A stretch of 64,000 nucleotides of DNA from Chloroflexia bacterium SDU3-3 (GTDB lineage: Bacteria; Chloroflexota; Chloroflexia; Chloroflexales; Roseiflexaceae), in NCBI GenBank assembly GCA_009268125.1, contig WBOU01000001.1:434001-498000 (forward strand), read 5' to 3'. A program made the position numbers and the translations under genes. The notes under the pieces were generated by a model. That model saw only the letters and a list, made by a program, of their open reading frames with translations, was not told where the DNA came from and did no database searches. Shown in pieces: positions 43,845 to 52,774 of this stretch (its first letter is position 1; each line of letters begins with the position of its first letter).

Positions 43845-45282
43845 CGCCACCGCGCAGCTGCGCCGCCGCCGCGCCCAGCCGCCGCATGCCCTCGTCGATC
43901 TCCTCCAGCCCCTGCGTGGCGAAGTTCAGGCGCATGAACGGCTCGCCGTCGGCGGGGCTGGGGAAGAAGCGCGGCCCCGCTGCGAACTCCACCCCATGCT
44001 CGACTGCCAGCGGCAGCAGCGCGCTGGCAGTCACATCTTGCGGCAGCTGAACCCAGACAAATAGCCCGCCGTGCGGCACGCTCGCCCGAGCGCCCGGCAG
44101 CGCCCGGCCCACGGCCTGCAGCAGCGCGTCGCGCCTGCGCCGGTAGACCTGGCACGAGCGGCGGATGTGGGCGTGGTAGCTGCCCACCGTCACATAGCGG
44201 TCCAGCGCCCGCTGGATCAGCCCCGAGGTGGCCAGATCGCCCACGCGCTTAAGCCGGGCCAGCGCACCAAACACCGGCCCCTCGGCCACCAGAAAGCCCA
44301 CCCGCAGCCCCGGCATCAGCAGCTTCGAGAAGGTGCCCGCGTAGATCACGCGCCCGCCGGGGTCCAGCGCCTTGAGCGCGGGCAGCGTGCGGCCCTCATA
44401 GCGCAGGTCGCCCACGAAGTCGTCCTCTAGGATCGGGATGTTGTAGCGGTCGGCCAGCGCGATCAGCTCGCGGCGGCGCGCCAGGCTCAGGCACGCCCCC
44501 GAGGGGTTCTGGAAGTTGGGGATGCTGTAGATCATCCGCGGGTGATGCTGCTGCAGCAGCGGCTCCAGCAGCTCGGTGCGCATGCCGTGCTCATCGATCG
44601 GGCAGCCCACCATGGCGATGCGGTGCGCGCGGAACAGGTCGAGCGCGCCATCATAGCTGGGCTGCTCCACCAGCACGGTGTCGCCGGGCCGCAGCAGCAG
44701 CTGCACCGCCAGCGCCAGCGCCTGCTGCGACCCCGTGGTGATCAGCACCTGCTCGGGCTGGGCCTGGATGCCCTGGCTGGAGAGCACCTGGGCCACGGTG
44801 GCGCGCAGCGGGGCGTAGCCCTGCGGGTCTTCCAGCACCAGCGCGGCGCTGCCATCCTCGCGCAGCACATCGCGCAGCACGCGGGCGAACGGCTCGGCGG
44901 GGAAGCGGCGCGGGTCGCCAAAGCCCATGAAGCGGATGGGGCTGGGGTGGGCGCGCGGCGCGGCGGCAGCGGCCGGAGGCAGCTCCGCAAATGCGGCCTG
45001 CCAGAGCGGCCATTCGGCGCGGGCGGGGTGGCGCGGCGCGGCGGCGGGGGCCAGCACATAGGTGCCACTGCCCATCCGCCGCTCGATCAGGCCGTCGGCC
45101 TCCAGCGCGGCGTAGGCGCTCTCCACCGTGATCCGGCTGACGCCCAGCCCCTGGGCCAGCAGCCGCGTGGCGGGCAGCTGTGTGCCCGCCGCGATGCTGC
45201 CCGCGCCGATGCCCTGCCGCAGGTAGCCCTCGATCTGCTGGTACAGCGGCTGCTCGCTGTCGTGGTCGATTGGTATGCGCAT
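43831..45282 (-). CDS. MocR/GabR-type regulator: GntR helix-turn-helix fused to aminotransferase
   Basis: 483 residues. A GntR winged helix (about 1-75, QPLYQQIEGYLRQGIGAGSI ... GLGVSRITVESAYAALEADG) is fused to a fold-type I aminotransferase (about 115-470) with the PLP lysine in VIYAGTFSKLLMPGLRVGF and the arginine-binding end EPFMRLNFAT. MocR proteins bind PLP or an aminated ligand and control vitamin B6, GABA or similar genes, usually those transcribed divergently. Here the divergent genes are two aldo-keto reductases, so regulation of these is likely. The protein does not act as an aminotransferase in most studied cases. Confidence 0.92.
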   Translation of the reverse strand: MRIPIDHDSEQPLYQQIEGYLRQGIGAGSIAAGTQLPATRLLAQGLGVSRITVESAYAALEADGLIERRMGSGTYVLAPAAAPRHPARAEWPLWQAAFAELPPAAAAAPRAHPSPIRFMGFGDPRRFPAEPFARVLRDVLREDGSAALVLEDPQGYAPLRATVAQVLSSQGIQAQPEQVLITTGSQQALALAVQLLLRPGDTVLVEQPSYDGALDLFRAHRIAMVGCPIDEHGMRTELLEPLLQQHHPRMIYSIPNFQNPSGACLSLARRRELIALADRYNIPILEDDFVGDLRYEGRTLPALKALDPGGRVIYAGTFSKLLMPGLRVGFLVAEGPVFGALARLKRVGDLATSGLIQRALDRYVTVGSYHAHIRRSCQVYRRRRDALLQAVGRALPGARASVPHGGLFVWVQLPQDVTASALLPLAVEHGVEFAAGPRFFPSPADGEPFMRLNFATQGLEEIDEGMRRLGAAAAQLRGGARPR

Positions 45283-45307
45283 GGCGTGCTCCCTCCTTCG
45301 ATATGGC

Positions 45308-45336
45308 AGTATAGCAGGGATATTTCACCATGCCAA
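45308..45336 (-). promoter_or_regulatory. Promoter of the MocR gene
   Basis: On the minus strand TTGGCA (45336-45331) and TATACT (45313-45308) are 17 nt apart, 25 nt before the start codon. It lies in the 177-bp spacer shared with the aldo-keto reductase operon, where MocR autoregulation would be expected. Confidence 0.6.
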
Positions 45337-45459
45337 TCCCCTCTTTAGGCTAAATGGCCCTATCAAAACTCCTATGTATTGGCACTATCCATAGATCCAA
45401 TCTGTCGCTACAATCAGGCCACTCAAGCAGATTTGCCTCTACCGCACAAGGAGCGAGAT

Positions 45460-46401
45460 ATGCGACAGCGAGCTTTTGGCAATACCGGCATCCAGGTGAG
45501 CGAGATCGGGCTGGGCGCGTGGCAGCTGGCCAACCCCGACTGGCGGCTGCACAGCGCCGACGATGCGCTGCGGGTGGTGGCGGCCTCGCTTGAGGCGGGC
45601 TGCACCTTCTTCGACACCGCGCCGGGCTACGGCGGCGGGCGCAGCGAGGAGCTGCTGGGGCGCGCGCTGCGCCCGGTGCGCGGCGATGTGGTGATCTGCA
45701 CCAAGTTCAGCCACCACGGCGCGGATGGCTCCACCGACTTCGATGCCCAGCACATCCGCCCTGTGCTCGAAGGCAGCCTGCGCCGCCTCCAGACCGACTA
45801 CGTGGACATCCTGCTGCTGCACAACCCGCCCGCGCCGCTGATGAACGGCGAGCGACACCCGCAGATCTACGAGGAGCTGGAGCGCCTGCGGGCCGAGGGC
45901 CGCATCCGCGAGTACGGCATCTCGCTGGACTGGAGCGCCGAGCTGGAGACCATGGCCCGCACCACCAAGGGCCGCGCCGCCGAGGTGCTGTTCAACGCCT
46001 TCAGCCAGGACACCAGGGCGGCCTTCCCCGAGGCCCAGGCGCGCGGCATCGGCCTGATCGTCAAGGTGCCGCTCGACTCGGGCTGGCTCTCGGGGCGCTA
46101 CCGTGGCGCGCACCGCTTCGACGACGTGCGCGCCCGCTGGTCGCCCGAGGTGCTGGCGCGGCGCACGGCGTTGGTGGAGCGGCTGGCCGCCCTGGTGCCG
46201 CCGGGCACCCGGCTGGGGCACGCCGCGCTGCAGTACTGCCTGGCCCGCCCCGAGGTCGCGACCGTCATCCCCGGCGCGAAGACCGCCGAGCAGGCTCTAG
46301 ACAACATCGCGGCGGCCAGCGGGCGGCTTCCCGCCGAGGTGGTGCAGGCCATCGACGCGCTGTGGGAGCAGGAGATCAGAGACAGCCCGCTGCCCTGGTA
46401 G
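45460..46401 (+). CDS. Aldo/keto reductase 1
   Basis: 313 residues from the ATG at 45460, preceded by AAGGAG. It begins MRQRAFGNTGIQVSEIGLGA as in AKR families. The tetrad is visible: Asp and Tyr in FDTAPGYGGGRSEELLGRAL, Lys in VICTKFSHHG and His in DILLLHNPP. The (beta/alpha)8 barrel binds NADPH through the C-terminal GAKTAEQALDNIAAA. It should reduce sugar or other aldehydes and ketones in the cytoplasm. It is divergent from MocR and is followed after 107 bp by a second AKR gene, so the two are probably one MocR-controlled unit. Confidence 0.88.
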   Translation: MRQRAFGNTGIQVSEIGLGAWQLANPDWRLHSADDALRVVAASLEAGCTFFDTAPGYGGGRSEELLGRALRPVRGDVVICTKFSHHGADGSTDFDAQHIRPVLEGSLRRLQTDYVDILLLHNPPAPLMNGERHPQIYEELERLRAEGRIREYGISLDWSAELETMARTTKGRAAEVLFNAFSQDTRAAFPEAQARGIGLIVKVPLDSGWLSGRYRGAHRFDDVRARWSPEVLARRTALVERLAALVPPGTRLGHAALQYCLARPEVATVIPGAKTAEQALDNIAAASGRLPAEVVQAIDALWEQEIRDSPLPW

Positions 46402-46508
46402 GCAGGCCGACTCCCGACCGATGTGATGCAGGACATGGACGATCTGCCGAAGCAGAAAACAGTGCAAGACCGCCGCCCTGGCAGCGGCAAGCAAGAAAGA
46501 AGAAGACC

Positions 46509-47498
46509 ATGATCAAACGAACACTGGGGCGCAGCGGCATCGAGGTGAGCGCGCTTGGGCTGGGCTGCTGGGCCATCGGTGGGCCGTTCACGCTGGATGG
46601 CAAGGCCGACGGCTGGGGCCAGATCGACGACGCCGAGTCGCTCAACGCCATCCACCAGGCCATCGAGCTGGGCGTCAGCTTCTTCGACACGGCGGATGCC
46701 TATGGCACCGGCCACAGCGAGCGCGTGCTGGGCCAGGCCCTGCGCGGCAGGCGCGAGCATGTGGTCGTCGCAACCAAGTTCGGCTTCGTCTACGACGAGC
46801 AGCGCAAAGAGGTGGGCGGCACCGACACCTCGCCCGCCTACATCCGCCGCGCCTGCGAGGCCTCGCTGCGCCGCCTGCAGACCGACTACATCGACCTCTA
46901 CCAGCTGCACGTCGGCGATGTGCCGCCCGAGCAGTCTGGCCCGATCTGGCAGACCCTCGACCAGCTGCGCGAAGAGGGGAAGATCCGCGCCTACGGCCTG
47001 AGCACCTGGGATGCCGCGCAGGTGCGCGCCTTCGCCGCCCAGTCGAGCGGTGCGGCGGTGCAGCACCCGGCCAACCTGCTGCTGGATGCGTCCGAGGTCT
47101 TCGCGGCCTGCGCCGAGCATGGCCTAGCCAGCATCAACAACAGCCCGCTGGCCATGGGCCTGCTCAGCGGCAAGTTCAGCGCGGGCACGCGGCTGCCCAG
47201 CGATGATGTGCGCGGCAGCGGGCACAGCTGGGTGGCCTACTTCGCGGATGGCAGGCCCCGCCCCGAGCTGCTGGCGCGGCTGGCGGCGGTGCGCGAGATC
47301 CTCACAGCGGATGGGCGCACGCTCGTGCAGGGCGCGCTGGCCTGGCTCTGGGCGCGCAGCCCGCTGGCCATCCCCATCCCAGGCTTCAAGAACATGGCCC
47401 AGGCCGCCGAGAACGCCGCCGCGCTCCACGCAGCCCCGCTCACCGCCCAGCAGATGCGCGAGATCGACGACCTGCTAACAATCGAGCGCCACGTGTAG
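46509..47498 (+). CDS. Aldo/keto reductase 2
   Basis: 329 residues from MIKRTLGRSGIEVSALGLGC (ATG at 46509 after AAGAAAGAAG). It keeps the tetrad: Asp/Tyr in FDTADAYGTGHSERVLGQAL, Lys in VVVATKFGFVYDE and His in YQLHVGDVPPE. The C-terminal GFKNMAQAAENAAAL is the NADPH-binding region. It is a paralogue of the gene upstream (separate subfamily, not a recent copy). Substrate unknown. A terminator hairpin follows. Confidence 0.88.
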   Translation: MIKRTLGRSGIEVSALGLGCWAIGGPFTLDGKADGWGQIDDAESLNAIHQAIELGVSFFDTADAYGTGHSERVLGQALRGRREHVVVATKFGFVYDEQRKEVGGTDTSPAYIRRACEASLRRLQTDYIDLYQLHVGDVPPEQSGPIWQTLDQLREEGKIRAYGLSTWDAAQVRAFAAQSSGAAVQHPANLLLDASEVFAACAEHGLASINNSPLAMGLLSGKFSAGTRLPSDDVRGSGHSWVAYFADGRPRPELLARLAAVREILTADGRTLVQGALAWLWARSPLAIPIPGFKNMAQAAENAAALHAAPLTAQQMREIDDLLTIERHV

Positions 47499-47554
47499 CG
47501 ACACCAAACAGAACTATTCAGCCGCGCACTACCCCTGAAAACTTCTCCCAGATC

Positions 47555-47602
47555 ATCTCGTGAGATGATTCCATCCCTCCGATGGATATCATCCCACGAG
47601 AT
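47555..47602 (+). terminator. Terminator hairpin after the aldo-keto reductase pair
   Basis: A long imperfect stem (47555-47575 with 47581-47602; one mismatch and one bulge, loop CCTCC) is followed by TCTTCTTT. Inside the left arm is also an 18-bp dyad (47552-47569), which the large hairpin explains. The remaining 47,613-47,919 is intergenic with no recognised element except an AAGGAAAA ribosome-binding site at its end. Confidence 0.7.
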
Positions 47603-47919
47603 TCTTCTTTAGGTAAGCTATCTATTGCATACTCGCTCGACCAGTAAACCCTATCATTTTATTAGCCGAACTTGTTTACCTAGATGTTACATAGCTGTGA
47701 TATTCCTGTGAACTTCAGGCGGTACACTAGCATCACACACGCGACCTGAAAACGACTCAGAAACACGATGGTCAGTTTAATGTAGATACCTACTGGGATG
47801 GTCAGGAGAACTATCATCAGAAATACTGCGTTCTTTCACTAGCAGATCGGCCAGGAACATGCCCCTGGTAAAACGATTGAGGCTTGGCTCAGCGTATCGA
47901 CACTACGAAGGAAAAAACG

Positions 47920-48636
47920 ATGTTTAAACGATTACTCCTTACCGTCGCCGTTGCCGCACTCGCCCTCCTCTTTGGTTTCGGCAGCACCTCCTATATTCTC
48001 GCCTCCAACACCAGGATGCCGCACGATAAGCCTGTGTTGGCCAAAAAGTTCAGCGGGTGGGAATATCGCGCCTTCCAGGCGGTCTACGCCACCGGGCGAA
48101 CCTCGCCGCGCATCACCGTCAGCGTGGAGAGCACGCTCCAGGGGCGACCTGAGCTAGAGCAGGCGCTCCACGAGCAGCGCGGCGAGGCCGAGCGGCTGTT
48201 CCAAGCCCATGAGCAGATCACTGCGGTCGTCATCCCCGACACCCCGCTCGCACCCGAGCAGCTCCGCGCCTTCGCCAGCAGGCACGCCGCCCAGATCACC
48301 GGCTATACGATGATCGCCCAGAGCACCCAGGGCGAGATCATCACCCTGTTTGGAGCGCCCAAGGGCGACGAGATCTTCCCCGAGAGCGCGCTAAAGAGCC
48401 TCACCCAAGGCATTGAGGCGAATCAGCATACGTCTCTTACCTTACGCGGCATTGTCGCCATCAATGCCAGCGTTGATGCGGCATCGTTCTCAAGCATTAG
48501 CCAAGATGTGCAGATTCTTGGCATCGACATCACCTCGGCCATCGCTTCCGACGATCTCGCCAAGGCGCAGCAGATCGACCCCGCCCAGATCGACATCATT
48601 CCTGCGCCGCTCTACTGGGCAAATGTCGCTCAGTAG
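47920..48636 (+). CDS. Secreted or membrane-anchored protein of unknown function
   Basis: 238 residues from MFKRLLLTVAVAALALLFGF, with AAGGAAAA upstream; a longer frame adds 12 residues without support. A signal peptide or anchor covers about 1-30. The rest is soluble with mixed alpha/beta character. A region reading LRAFASRHAAQITGYTMIAQ suggests an extracytoplasmic sensor domain. I do not recognise a family. It is followed by a hairpin and a small membrane-protein gene; the pair may form a unit. Confidence 0.6.
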   Translation: MFKRLLLTVAVAALALLFGFGSTSYILASNTRMPHDKPVLAKKFSGWEYRAFQAVYATGRTSPRITVSVESTLQGRPELEQALHEQRGEAERLFQAHEQITAVVIPDTPLAPEQLRAFASRHAAQITGYTMIAQSTQGEIITLFGAPKGDEIFPESALKSLTQGIEANQHTSLTLRGIVAINASVDAASFSSISQDVQILGIDITSAIASDDLAKAQQIDPAQIDIIPAPLYWANVAQ

Positions 48637-48649
48637 CCATCTATGCTTG

Positions 48650-48685
48650 TGCCCACGCTGGGGGAGTTCATTCCCAGCGTGGGCA
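48650..48685 (+). terminator. Hairpin between secreted protein and membrane protein genes
   Basis: Perfect 13-bp stem (TGCCCACGCTGGG 48650-48662 with 48673-48685), 10-nt loop, no T-tract. It lies 14 nt after the stop and could attenuate transcription into the next gene. Confidence 0.55.
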
Positions 48686-48699
48686 TGTGAGGTTTGACT

Positions 48700-49125
48700 A
48701 TGCATCGCTCGTGGATCTGGACTATTGGCATCGATGCCACCGTGACGCTTAGTTTTCTGGCCTTCTTGATCGCACAGACTTTGAGCACTGGCGACACCGA
48801 CATCGAGAAGGTCATCATTCTGGGCATCGCTCCGGCGGCACTAGGGGTGAATGTCGCGCTGCTGGTGGGCCTGCTGGCCATCCTCCAGCAGCGCCGCCCA
48901 CGCACGCTGCGCACGCTGCTGCTGGCAGCGGTGGCCTGGCTAGCCGCCTACCCGTCGTTCTTCCTCGGTGCGCAGCTGTCCACAGCGCTGCGCTTCAACC
49001 ACGCCACCCAGGAGGCGGCGGAGCTGTGGGTGTTCTTCCTAGTGCCGTGGGTAGTCACGCTCATTATCGGCGCGGCGGGCGCGCGCTGGGCCATGGGCGA
49101 GCAGCGGCAGCAGGCCGCGGCCTAG
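48700..49125 (+). CDS. Small four-helix membrane protein of unknown function
   Basis: 141 residues from MHRSWIWTIGIDATVTLSFL; GAGG is upstream (TTG two codons earlier is a poor alternative). Four hydrophobic segments are visible (about 7-27, 42-63, 70-90, 110-130; e.g. VFFLVPWVVTLIIGAAGARW). No family is recognised. It follows the secreted protein after a hairpin; function unknown. Confidence 0.6.
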   Translation: MHRSWIWTIGIDATVTLSFLAFLIAQTLSTGDTDIEKVIILGIAPAALGVNVALLVGLLAILQQRRPRTLRTLLLAAVAWLAAYPSFFLGAQLSTALRFNHATQEAAELWVFFLVPWVVTLIIGAAGARWAMGEQRQQAAA

Positions 49126-49232
49126 CTCGGCCCTGCGGACGATGGCCCGCGCGCCCCAGCGCTGCTACAATAGAGAGAAGAATCAGCTCAGCACCCCAGC
49201 ACCACACCAGAACACCGCCAAGGAGCGCCCCA

Positions 49233-49553
49233 ATGATCAGCCGACTGTGGCACGGCTGGACCACGCCCGCCAATGCCGACGCCTACGAGTCCCTGCTTCG
49301 CGAGGAGATCTTCCCCGGCATCCACAGCCGCGCTATCCCTGGCTACCGTGGCATCCAGCTGCTGCGCCGTGAGCTGGGGGAGGAAACCGAGTTCATCACG
49401 ATCATGTGGTTCGACTCGCTCGACGCGGTGCGCGCCTTCGCGGGCGAGCAGTACGATAGCGCAGTGGTGCCGCCCAAGGCTCGCGCGGTGCTGGCCCGCT
49501 TCGACGAGCGCTCGCAGCACTACCAGGTCGAGATCGACCTGCCCGTCCTCTAG
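49233..49553 (+). CDS. Antibiotic biosynthesis monooxygenase-like protein (second copy)
   Basis: 106 residues from MISRLWHGWTTPANADAYES, with AAGGAG 7 nt upstream. The dimeric ferredoxin-like fold is seen in IHSRAIPGYRGIQLLRRELG, TEFITIMWFDSLDAVRAFAG and the C-terminal HYQVEIDLP. The pattern RxW(H/R)G...ExE...GxxG is common in a subgroup of ABM proteins without known substrate. It is not closely similar to the ABM protein at 37233. It is a single gene. Confidence 0.78.
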   Translation: MISRLWHGWTTPANADAYESLLREEIFPGIHSRAIPGYRGIQLLRRELGEETEFITIMWFDSLDAVRAFAGEQYDSAVVPPKARAVLARFDERSQHYQVEIDLPVL

Positions 49554-49678
49554 CTGGCGGGCAATGCTTGGTGCGCTACCTCGTCGGCCCTGCGCATGCG
49601 CATCTTCGGGGATGGCAGCCCCGCCGATCAAGAAGGGCCATGGGCAGCGCTGAACTGCACGTCCCGCCCCTTGCACTT

Positions 49679-49748
49679 TGCATCTTCGTGCCCCCACGGC
49701 AACAATCGCTTGTGCTCCCTTGGTGTCTTGGTGTCTTGGTGGTAAAAG
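49679..49748 (-). repeat. Dispersed CACCAAGG-type repeat, copy 4 (reverse)
   Basis: On the minus strand it reads TTTTACCACCAAGACACCAA, then GACACCAAGGGAGCACAAGC and CACGAAGATG. It sits between the ABM gene and a terminator, like the copies at 22330 and 37087. Confidence 0.65.
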
Positions 49749-49764
49749 ATCTTCCGACAAACAC

Positions 49765-49804
49765 AGCGCCGCCGCCCAAGGAGAAACCCTCGGGCGGCGG
49801 CGCT
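49765..49804 (-). terminator. GC-rich hairpin after the GT1 glycosyltransferase
   Basis: Perfect 13-bp stem AGCGCCGCCGCCC (49765-49777) with 49792-49804 and a 14-nt loop, 20 nt after the minus-strand stop at 49825; no long T-tract. Confidence 0.6.
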
Positions 49805-49824
49805 ATGTCCTGGGCCAGATTCTG

Positions 49825-51147
49825 CTAGGGTGCGAACGAGCCAACCGCATTGGCCCAGGGCTGCGAAGCGGCAACGATCGCATCGGCGGCGGCGCGCGGG
49901 CCGCCGTAGCGGGCCAGCCTGGCGCGCAGCGCGCGGGCCTGCGCCGCCTGCTCGGCGGAAAGCACGCTGCGCATAGCCTGCCCCACCCGCTCCACGGACA
50001 GCCCGGGCAGCTCGCAGGCCACGCCCACGCCCAGCTGCTCAACCCGCTGGCCGTTGACCACCTGTGCGCCCGAGCTGGGGATGACCATCATAGGCCGCCC
50101 TGCCGCCAGCGTCTCCTGCACCGTGCTGTTGCCGCCCGTGCAGATCACCGCATCCACCTGCTGCATCAGCGCGGCCTGCGGCACATGCGGGAAGATCGCC
50201 ACGCGGTCGCTCTGCCAGCGCTGCAGCGCGGCGCTGCTGCCGCCCGCGCTCACCACCGCCTGCACTTCCAGCTGGGCCAGCGCCTGCATGATCTGGGCTG
50301 CGGCCTGCGGCGCATGCTGCGCCAGCGAGCCGAGCGCCGCATAGACCTTTGGCAGGCCCAGCTGCGGCAAGTTCAGCGCTGGGTGGGCGTAGTCGGCCTG
50401 CGCGGGGTCGGGGAAGCACGGCCCCACCATCTGCACCGGCCCGCGCATCTCGGCCATGCCCGGCTCGATCTCGGGCGCGGTGGTGTAGATATTCAGCGTG
50501 TCCGAGATCGGGTGCAGCAGCAGCCCGCCGCCCTCCATGCGCATGCCCACATTCCGCGAGGCCGAGCGCACCGTGCGGTCGAAGTGGTCGCTCATCTCCT
50601 GGAGCCGCTGGGCCTGCCGCCGCCACGCCGCGCTCTCGCGGGGCAGCCCCGCCAGCATATAGCTCAGCGGCGATTCGTCGGACTGCGGGAAGGGCAGGGC
50701 CGCGTGGTAGAGCGCCACGTAGGGCACATGCGCGATCTGCGAGCCGATCATGGCGGCGGGCATCAGGTAGTCGCCCACCACAATATCGACGCTCAGATGG
50801 ACTGCGTGGATGGCGATGTTCATCGCGTGGCGCTCGATGCCAGCCGTGTAGAGCTGCATCAGCGTCGAAAGCTCGCCCATGCCGTACCGCCGCTGCAGCT
50901 GCAGCGCGTACCAGAGCATGCGCGGCGAAAAATCAAGCGGGGCCAGCTGGATGCCATCCTGCGCGAGCTGCTGGGCAAGGCCGATCGAGACCTGCACCGG
51001 CGCAGGCCAGAGCGACGCCCCTGGCAGGGGGCTGCTGACCGTCGCCAGAGCGACGCTGTGGCCATCGGCCACCAAGTGCCGTCCAATCGCGCGCAGCGCC
51101 TGGGTATGGCCCACGGTGGGGTGGGCGGCAAGAAGTACATTCGTCAT
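49825..51147 (-). CDS. Family 1 (UGT/MGT-type) glycosyltransferase
   Basis: 440 residues from MTNVLLAAHPTVGHTQALRA; a longer frame to 51237 lacks a start signal. The N-terminal domain has the acceptor-side His in the GHT motif. The C-terminal domain has the donor motif VDAVICTGGNSTVQETLAAG followed by RPMMVIPSSGAQVVNGQRVE, the UGT/MGT signature. Enzymes of this group transfer a sugar from a nucleotide donor to a macrolide, carotenoid, sterol or phenol. The substrate cannot be deduced. It is not next to any other biosynthetic gene. Confidence 0.85.
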   Translation of the reverse strand: MTNVLLAAHPTVGHTQALRAIGRHLVADGHSVALATVSSPLPGASLWPAPVQVSIGLAQQLAQDGIQLAPLDFSPRMLWYALQLQRRYGMGELSTLMQLYTAGIERHAMNIAIHAVHLSVDIVVGDYLMPAAMIGSQIAHVPYVALYHAALPFPQSDESPLSYMLAGLPRESAAWRRQAQRLQEMSDHFDRTVRSASRNVGMRMEGGGLLLHPISDTLNIYTTAPEIEPGMAEMRGPVQMVGPCFPDPAQADYAHPALNLPQLGLPKVYAALGSLAQHAPQAAAQIMQALAQLEVQAVVSAGGSSAALQRWQSDRVAIFPHVPQAALMQQVDAVICTGGNSTVQETLAAGRPMMVIPSSGAQVVNGQRVEQLGVGVACELPGLSVERVGQAMRSVLSAEQAAQARALRARLARYGGPRAAADAIVAASQPWANAVGSFAP

Positions 51148-51363
51148 CGAACCTATTTCTTTCCTCAATGCTGCGGCATATCGGGGGCGCATCGCATAAT
51201 AAAATAATAACAGAGTATAGCACGTGCTTTCGGCCATGGCTATAGGCTTTTCTCGGGGCCGCGCGGCTCCTTGTGCGGGGCGCTCGCGCCTAGCGAAGCA
51301 CGGGCCACGCTACGCTGTTTTCGGCACGCTATCGCCTTTTCCTCTGACCGTGTGCAGACAAGA

Positions 51364-51399
51364 ACGCAGGCCCCACTATTTTTTGGGCAGGGCCTGCGT
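51364..51399. other. Hairpin in the 51,148-51,630 intergenic gap
   Basis: ACGCAGGCCC (51364-51373) pairs with GGGCCTGCGT (51390-51399) around a 16-nt loop containing TTTTTT. It may be a terminator for an unseen small transcript. The rest of the 480-bp gap has no gene I can support. Confidence 0.4.
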
Positions 51400-51630
51400 G
51401 CAAGGGTACGATAGAGCTACGTAGCGCGTGCTGCCAGAAACTGTCGCAGGGGAAGTGCGCAAAGCCATCCTATCCTGTTGCGCTGTTTGGCGGGGCAAAA
51501 GCCGGTGGGGCGGGGGTGTGGCGCAGGCGCGGCCACAGCCGTACACATGTGGGGCAATATGTCGCGGGGCGGAGCGGGGCTGCGACAGCTTCGGCGGGAA
51601 ACGCGGGCCACTGGCGGGCGGGTGTTGAAC

Positions 51631-51996
51631 CTAGGGCTTGCCGCCCTTGGTGCGCACCGGGCGCTTGCGGTCGGACAAGCGCTTCAGGCCTAGCGAGCGC
51701 ACCTCGTCGGAGTCACGGCCATACTGGGCGATCACCTGGGCCTTCGAGCGCATCACATCTTCATGAAGATCAGAGATCGATATCTGCAGCTTGCTACGAG
51801 CTACCACCACCGCCTGCTGTGAACTACTGAGATCTTCTTGATTGGCCTCCACCTGCTGGTTTTTTGCAATCAGATCATCCACGGTGGGCGTACCCTGGGC
51901 TGGAGCATAGCCAGGCAGCTGTTTCAGCGCGATAATCACCGCACGATCTTCCTCAAGCTGTTCAGCGCTGATCTGTTTGCGTGATGTTTTTGCCAT
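51631..51996 (-). CDS. Conserved hypothetical helical protein
   Basis: 121 residues, ATG preceded by AAGGAGAG. It is basic at both ends and predicted helical throughout, with a central coiled-coil-like stretch (about 38-85). The C-terminal AQYGRDSDEVRSLGLKRLSD, followed by basic residues, resembles a family of small uncharacterised bacterial proteins ending YG(K/R)NSxEVKxxGLKRxSE(Y/R)K. No enzyme motif is seen. Function unknown; a structural or nucleic-acid-associated role would fit the charge. Confidence 0.65.
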   Translation of the reverse strand: MAKTSRKQISAEQLEEDRAVIIALKQLPGYAPAQGTPTVDDLIAKNQQVEANQEDLSSSQQAVVVARSKLQISISDLHEDVMRSKAQVIAQYGRDSDEVRSLGLKRLSDRKRPVRTKGGKP

Positions 51997-52289
51997 TTCA
52001 CTCTCCTTGTTGTTGAATAAAATGTGTTATCATCAACATCCATCCACAAACATCTTAACCTACATGCGTGCAAAGAGTGTATACAGATGTATTGCATTTT
52101 GGCAAATAATATGACTCATAGTGCTAGGCTTTATACCTAAAATACTACGGCTAACAAATATCATGTGACAAGAAATATCCTTAGCAGAAAATACCTATGT
52201 ACCGCTCTGAAGAGCCGTTGTATCAAGATAGTTTCTTGCTGACCCATGATATTTTTCCAATGATGCAATATTCGTATCATCTAGTGCGC

Positions 52290-52536
52290 TCCTCGATCCG
52301 CACCGCGCATTCCTCGATCCGCGCCGCGCATTCCTCGATCCGCACCACGCATTCTTCGATCCGCACCACGCACTCCTCGATCCGCGCCGCGCATTCCTCG
52401 ATCCGCACCACGCATTCTTCGATCCGCACCGTGCACTCCTCGATTCGCGCCGTGCACTCCTCGATCCGCACCGTGCACTCCTCGATCCGCACTGCGCACT
52501 CCTCGATCCGCACTGTGCACTCCTCGATCCGCACCA
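52290..52536. repeat. 21-bp tandem repeat (minisatellite), 11.8 copies
   Basis: Eleven complete units starting at 52290, 52311 and so on every 21 bp to 52520, plus a partial unit. The consensus is TCCTCGATCCGCACCGYGCA plus C/T. Units differ at a few positions (C/T and G/A in the last eight bases). Because 21 is divisible by 3 the array leaves open frames on both strands: SIRTAHS repeats on plus, RIEECTV repeats on minus. Neither frame has a good ribosome-binding site. The flanks (51,997-52,289 and 52,537-52,770) are AT-rich and carry no other gene. Confidence 0.92.
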
Positions 52537-52774
52537 GTGTTTTGTTTAAAAAGAAAATGTCCGCTCAAACAATACTGTCACAAAGAAAAAGAAAGTAAGC
52601 TTTTTTCTCCTCTATCCTATTTGCCAACAAAACCATACTTCCCTTCTCCCCTAAAAAATAAACATCACCCATTTATAGGTTGACACGCTCGCCAAAAACA
52701 CCCTATGCTTAAAGTGACCGCTAGCTATGCACTTGTTCACGCGCTCGGCTTTTGAGCGCACCAGGAGAAATAGT

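Noticed and set aside
47552-47603. Two tandem operator dyads after aldo/keto reductase 2
   Set aside because: The two similar half-sites pair with each other in one long hairpin followed by a T-rich stretch, so an intrinsic terminator explains them better.
49678-51207. 509-residue plus-strand frame opposite the GT1 glycosyltransferase
   Set aside because: His/Arg/Gln-rich mirror translation without motifs; the minus-strand gene has a complete UGT donor motif.
52290-52536. CRISPR array at the 21-bp repeats
   Set aside because: Units are contiguous without spacers; it is a simple tandem repeat.
52197-52598. 133-residue plus-strand and 85- or 95-residue minus-strand repeat proteins in the minisatellite
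   Set aside because: The frames stay open only because the unit is 21 bp. No ribosome-binding site supports a start, so I annotate the repeat and not a protein.
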